Source: an archaeon (lineage in GTDB: Archaea > Iainarchaeota > Iainarchaeia > Iainarchaeales > Iainarchaeaceae). Taken from it: a stretch of 6,129 nucleotides of DNA. The stretch is from assembly GCA_024653905.1 (NCBI GenBank), contig JANLGZ010000050.1, forward strand, positions 1-6,129. The letters are read 5' to 3'. Both the position numbers and the translations under genes were made by a program. Shown in pieces: positions 4,346-6,129 of the stretch. Within the stretch, counting starts at the first letter, position 1, and every line of letters starts with the position of its first letter. The notes beneath the pieces were generated by a model. That model was not told the DNA's origin and made no database searches. It saw only the letters and a list, made by a program, of their open reading frames with translations.

Positions 4346-6129
4346 ATGAATTATGACGCTGTAGCATCCCAGAGTGACGAAGTAATCTTCAAAAAGAAAG
4401 TCAAAAAACTTAGCGGATACTCTGGAAGAGGAACCGAACTTATTACGGTTTATATTCCCGCAGACACGAATAGAGGTTCTGTAATGGATCAATTAACAGA
4501 GGAAATTTCCCAGAGTTCTAATATTAAAAGCCCAAGCACAAGGAAAAATGTTCAAGGCGCTTTAAGAAAAATAATTAATTTTTTGAAACAGATTGATTTT
4601 AAAATTCCTGCAACTGGTTTGGTTGTTTTTGCAGGAAACATTTCTGAAACTGAAGGAAGAACAGAAATCAAACTATTTACTATAAGACCGGTGAAAGAAC
4701 TAAAAACAAAAAGATACTGGTGCGATTCAAGTTTCCACTTAGAACCTTTACAAGATATGCTTAAACCTAACAGCATTTACGGACTTTTAACTATTGATAA
4801 AAACGAAGCAACAATCGCATCACTTGTTGGTAAAAGGTACACGATTATTGGACACTTTACCTCAGGTTATAGTGGTAAAATGAAAGCTGGTGGTCAATGC
4901 CTTTCTTCGGACACATTGATTATGAAAGAGAACGGAGAAATTATTACGATTAAGGAAGCACATAATCCTTTAATGGTGGTTTCAGAAAACTTTAATGTTG
5001 AAAAAACAGAACACACACCAGTTATTGCTAAATGGGGAAACGACAAAAAACTGTTTAAAATTAGTACACACTATCCAAAAATAGAAATAAAATCCTCAAA
5101 AGACCACTTGTTTTTTGTACGAACTGAAAAAGGAATTGAAGAAAAGCCTCTTGAAGAAATCAAAGAAGGGAATTATCTTTTAATGCCTGACAAAATTAAT
5201 CTCGGGATTACTGAAGAACAGACAATAAAATTTGAACCAAAAATAAAACGAAAATGGAATATGAAAAAAATTAATGTTCCAAAAAAATTGGATGAGGATT
5301 TCGCAAGAATATTAGGTTACTATCTTGGAAACGGAAGCTATGAGGAAGATAGAATATCTTTCTCTGAAGAGAGAGAAGAGATTGCAAAATTTTATAAAAA
5401 ACTCATTGAAAAGCATTTCAAAGTAGAGGCTAAAATAAAATTCAGAGAAAAAAAAGGATATTACCAAACAAGAGTCGGGAGCAGAATATTAGCGCAACTA
5501 TTTAGACAAATTATTGTACATGAAAGTAAAACCCTAGAAGGCTTAACTCCAAAAATAGTGCTCAAATCTCCAGACAAGATACTTGCAAAATTTATTGCAG
5601 GTTTTTTTGATGCCGAAGGGTATGTATCAAGTTCAAGAGTAGCTTTTGGAATAAATAATGAAATGTTGGCAAAACAGATTCAATTTACACTTCTTAGATT
5701 AGGGATAATTTCCTCAATAATAGAATACGATAACAAGAGAAATCCATATTCGGAAAAACCAAGGTACACTTTGGAAATAAATGATACTGAATCATTGAAA
5801 AAATTTAGAGATACATCAAACTTTGCAGCGGCAGAAAAACAGGACAAACTAAACCTGTTGATATCAAAAAGGAGTAATAGAAACAAAGTAAGACAAATAG
5901 CAGTAAACGGAAGGGAAGTTGCAAAAATACTGAGAAATTCTAGCATTCCAACTACCCAATTCAATTCACCTGATTTTTTTGTGAACAAAAAGCAATTAAG
6001 CAAAGGAATGTTCAAAAAAAACATTCTTGACAAAATTCAAAATCCTGAATTAAAAAGACGTCTTGAAATGTTCTACAATTCAAACCTAATCCCTGTAAAA
6101 ATATCAAAAATTGAGTCTATTGGAACTGA
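4346..6129 (+). CDS. prf1: Peptide chain release factor aRF1, interrupted by an intein (3' end outside window)
   Basis: aRF1 reads all three stop codons in the ribosomal A site and triggers release of the finished protein. The frame is open for 594 codons to the window edge. Residues 1-184 are the N-extein. They hold the N domain with GRGTELITVYIP (27-38), the NIKS motif (59-62) and YWCDSSF (124-130, the YxCxxxF motif), both of which contact the stop codon. The middle domain begins near 142 (SIYGLLTIDKNEATIASL) and reaches GGQ at 182-184, whose glutamine enters the peptidyl transferase centre. Positions match human eRF1 (NIKS 61-64, GGQ 183-185) closely. Residue 185 is Cys1 of an intein that fills the remaining 410 visible residues. 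In the family GGQ is followed by Ser, so the C-extein should begin with Ser off the window. The ATG at 4346 gives the normal N-terminal length; in-frame GTG 4337 is the alternative. TGA at 6127-6129 is out of frame. Confidence 0.95.
   Translation, partial: MNYDAVASQSDEVIFKKKVKKLSGYSGRGTELITVYIPADTNRGSVMDQLTEEISQSSNIKSPSTRKNVQGALRKIINFLKQIDFKIPATGLVVFAGNISETEGRTEIKLFTIRPVKELKTKRYWCDSSFHLEPLQDMLKPNSIYGLLTIDKNEATIASLVGKRYTIIGHFTSGYSGKMKAGGQCLSSDTLIMKENGEIITIKEAHNPLMVVSENFNVEKTEHTPVIAKWGNDKKLFKISTHYPKIEIKSSKDHLFFVRTEKGIEEKPLEEIKEGNYLLMPDKINLGITEEQTIKFEPKIKRKWNMKKINVPKKLDEDFARILGYYLGNGSYEEDRISFSEEREEIAKFYKKLIEKHFKVEAKIKFREKKGYYQTRVGSRILAQLFRQIIVHESKTLEGLTPKIVLKSPDKILAKFIAGFFDAEGYVSSSRVAFGINNEMLAKQIQFTLLRLGIISSIIEYDNKRNPYSEKPRYTLEINDTESLKKFRDTSNFAAAEKQDKLNLLISKRSNRNKVRQIAVNGREVAKILRNSSIPTTQFNSPDFFVNKKQLSKGMFKKNILDKIQNPELKRRLEMFYNSNLIPVKISKIESIGT
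4898..6129 (+). mobile_element. LAGLIDADG intein in aRF1, inserted after GGQ (C-terminal end missing)
   Basis: An intein removes itself from the host protein by splicing and can spread by its homing endonuclease. Block A starts at Cys1 (CLSSDTLIMKENGE), with the usual Cys, Asp-Thr and Gly pattern. Block B is IEIKSSKDHLFFV (intein residues 62-74); the usual TxxH is SxxH here, with His70 present. The splicing half ends at EEIKEGNYLLMP (86-97). An endonuclease domain follows, then a basic helical region (about 312-395), and NLIPVKISKIESIGT (396-410), which looks like the start of the C-terminal splicing region. Block F's remainder, the penultimate His, the final Asn and the +1 Ser are beyond the window, so splicing ability cannot be confirmed. 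Cys1 is the only cysteine in the visible part. Base composition is AT-rich like the host, giving no sign of recent transfer. Confidence 0.93.
5288..5800 (+). other. LAGLIDADG homing endonuclease domain of the intein
   Basis: Two dodecapeptide motifs are visible about 95 residues apart, as in single-chain LAGLIDADG enzymes. The first is ARILGYYLGNGS (intein 136-147), the second AKFIAGFFDAEGYV (230-243). The acid near the end of each motif binds the catalytic metal. The second motif has Glu240 (codon 5615-5617), but the first has Asn145 (codon AAC, 5330-5332) where Asp or Glu is expected. LRLGIISSIIEYDNK (266-280) fits the usual stretch after the second motif. With one acid missing, DNA cleavage is probably weak or absent, although the fold looks intact. 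Domain borders are approximate. Confidence 0.85.

Noticed and set aside
4552..4776. 74-aa minus-strand frame inside aRF1
   Set aside because: It is antisense to the conserved NIKS-to-YxCxxxF region of the release factor.
5680..6033. 117-aa minus-strand frame with membrane-like hydrophobic runs
   Set aside because: It is antisense to the intein. The Phe/Leu/Ser richness comes from reading Lys/Glu-rich codons backwards.
6127..6129. TGA at the last three bases as the end of aRF1
   Set aside because: It is out of frame. The codon at 6125-6127 is ACT and the last two bases begin a further codon, so the frame stays open.
4898..6129. Group I intron or ordinary gene fusion instead of an intein
   Set aside because: The host frame continues without a break into the insert. 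The insert begins with Cys and a block A pattern, has a block B histidine, and joins at an exact active-site boundary; no intron core is visible.

Overview
The window reads as a slice of a small, AT-rich archaeal chromosome, most likely from a DPANN lineage such as Pacearchaeota or Woesearchaeota. That lineage is inferred from gene style, not proven. Archaeal identity itself is well supported. It rests on ribosomal protein L10e, a diphthamide-synthesis Dph2, the archaeal form of UMP kinase, an eRF1-type release factor (aRF1), TATA-box promoters and several apparently leaderless starts. Genes are compact and mostly informational.

Layout: a tRNA-Cys(GCA) gene (27-97, +) is followed by a small gene on the minus strand (165-296, 43 aa, lysine/alanine-rich). 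The small gene has its own hairpin plus U8 terminator and a good Shine-Dalgarno site. It is transcribed divergently from an unrecognised 190-aa basic protein (394-966, +) across a promoter region holding two close TATA elements. Next comes a plus-strand cluster: L10e (1056-1808) with an unusual 76-residue charged tail, Dph2 (1830-2840) and an unrecognised 108-aa protein (2850-3176). The last of these overlaps, tail to tail by 4 bp, a UMP kinase gene on the minus strand (3173-4078). The kinase carries an acidic N-terminal extension and a charged, lysine-rich C-terminal one. A 267-bp intergenic region then separates this gene from the divergent aRF1 gene, which starts at 4346 and runs off the window.

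The outstanding feature is the aRF1 gene. Its N domain (NIKS and YxCxxxF stop-codon recognition motifs) and the start of its middle domain are normal up to the catalytic GGQ tripeptide. Directly after the glutamine the reading frame enters an intein. It starts with Cys1, has a recognisable N-terminal splicing domain and two LAGLIDADG endonuclease motifs, and reaches the beginning of the C-terminal splicing region before the window ends. The intein thus cuts the peptide-release active site itself, so the unspliced protein should be unable to terminate translation. The first LAGLIDADG motif has Asn where the catalytic acid should be, which suggests the homing endonuclease is impaired. The leader of the gene contains a 7-codon ORF ending in UGA, inside a small hairpin followed by a U-rich tract. 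This is a speculative but testable arrangement for autoregulation by release-factor level.

Most genes here serve translation: a tRNA, a ribosomal protein near the peptidyl transferase centre, EF-2 modification (diphthamide) and termination. UMP kinase is the one clear metabolic gene. Lysine-rich low-complexity tails recur in three of the proteins.
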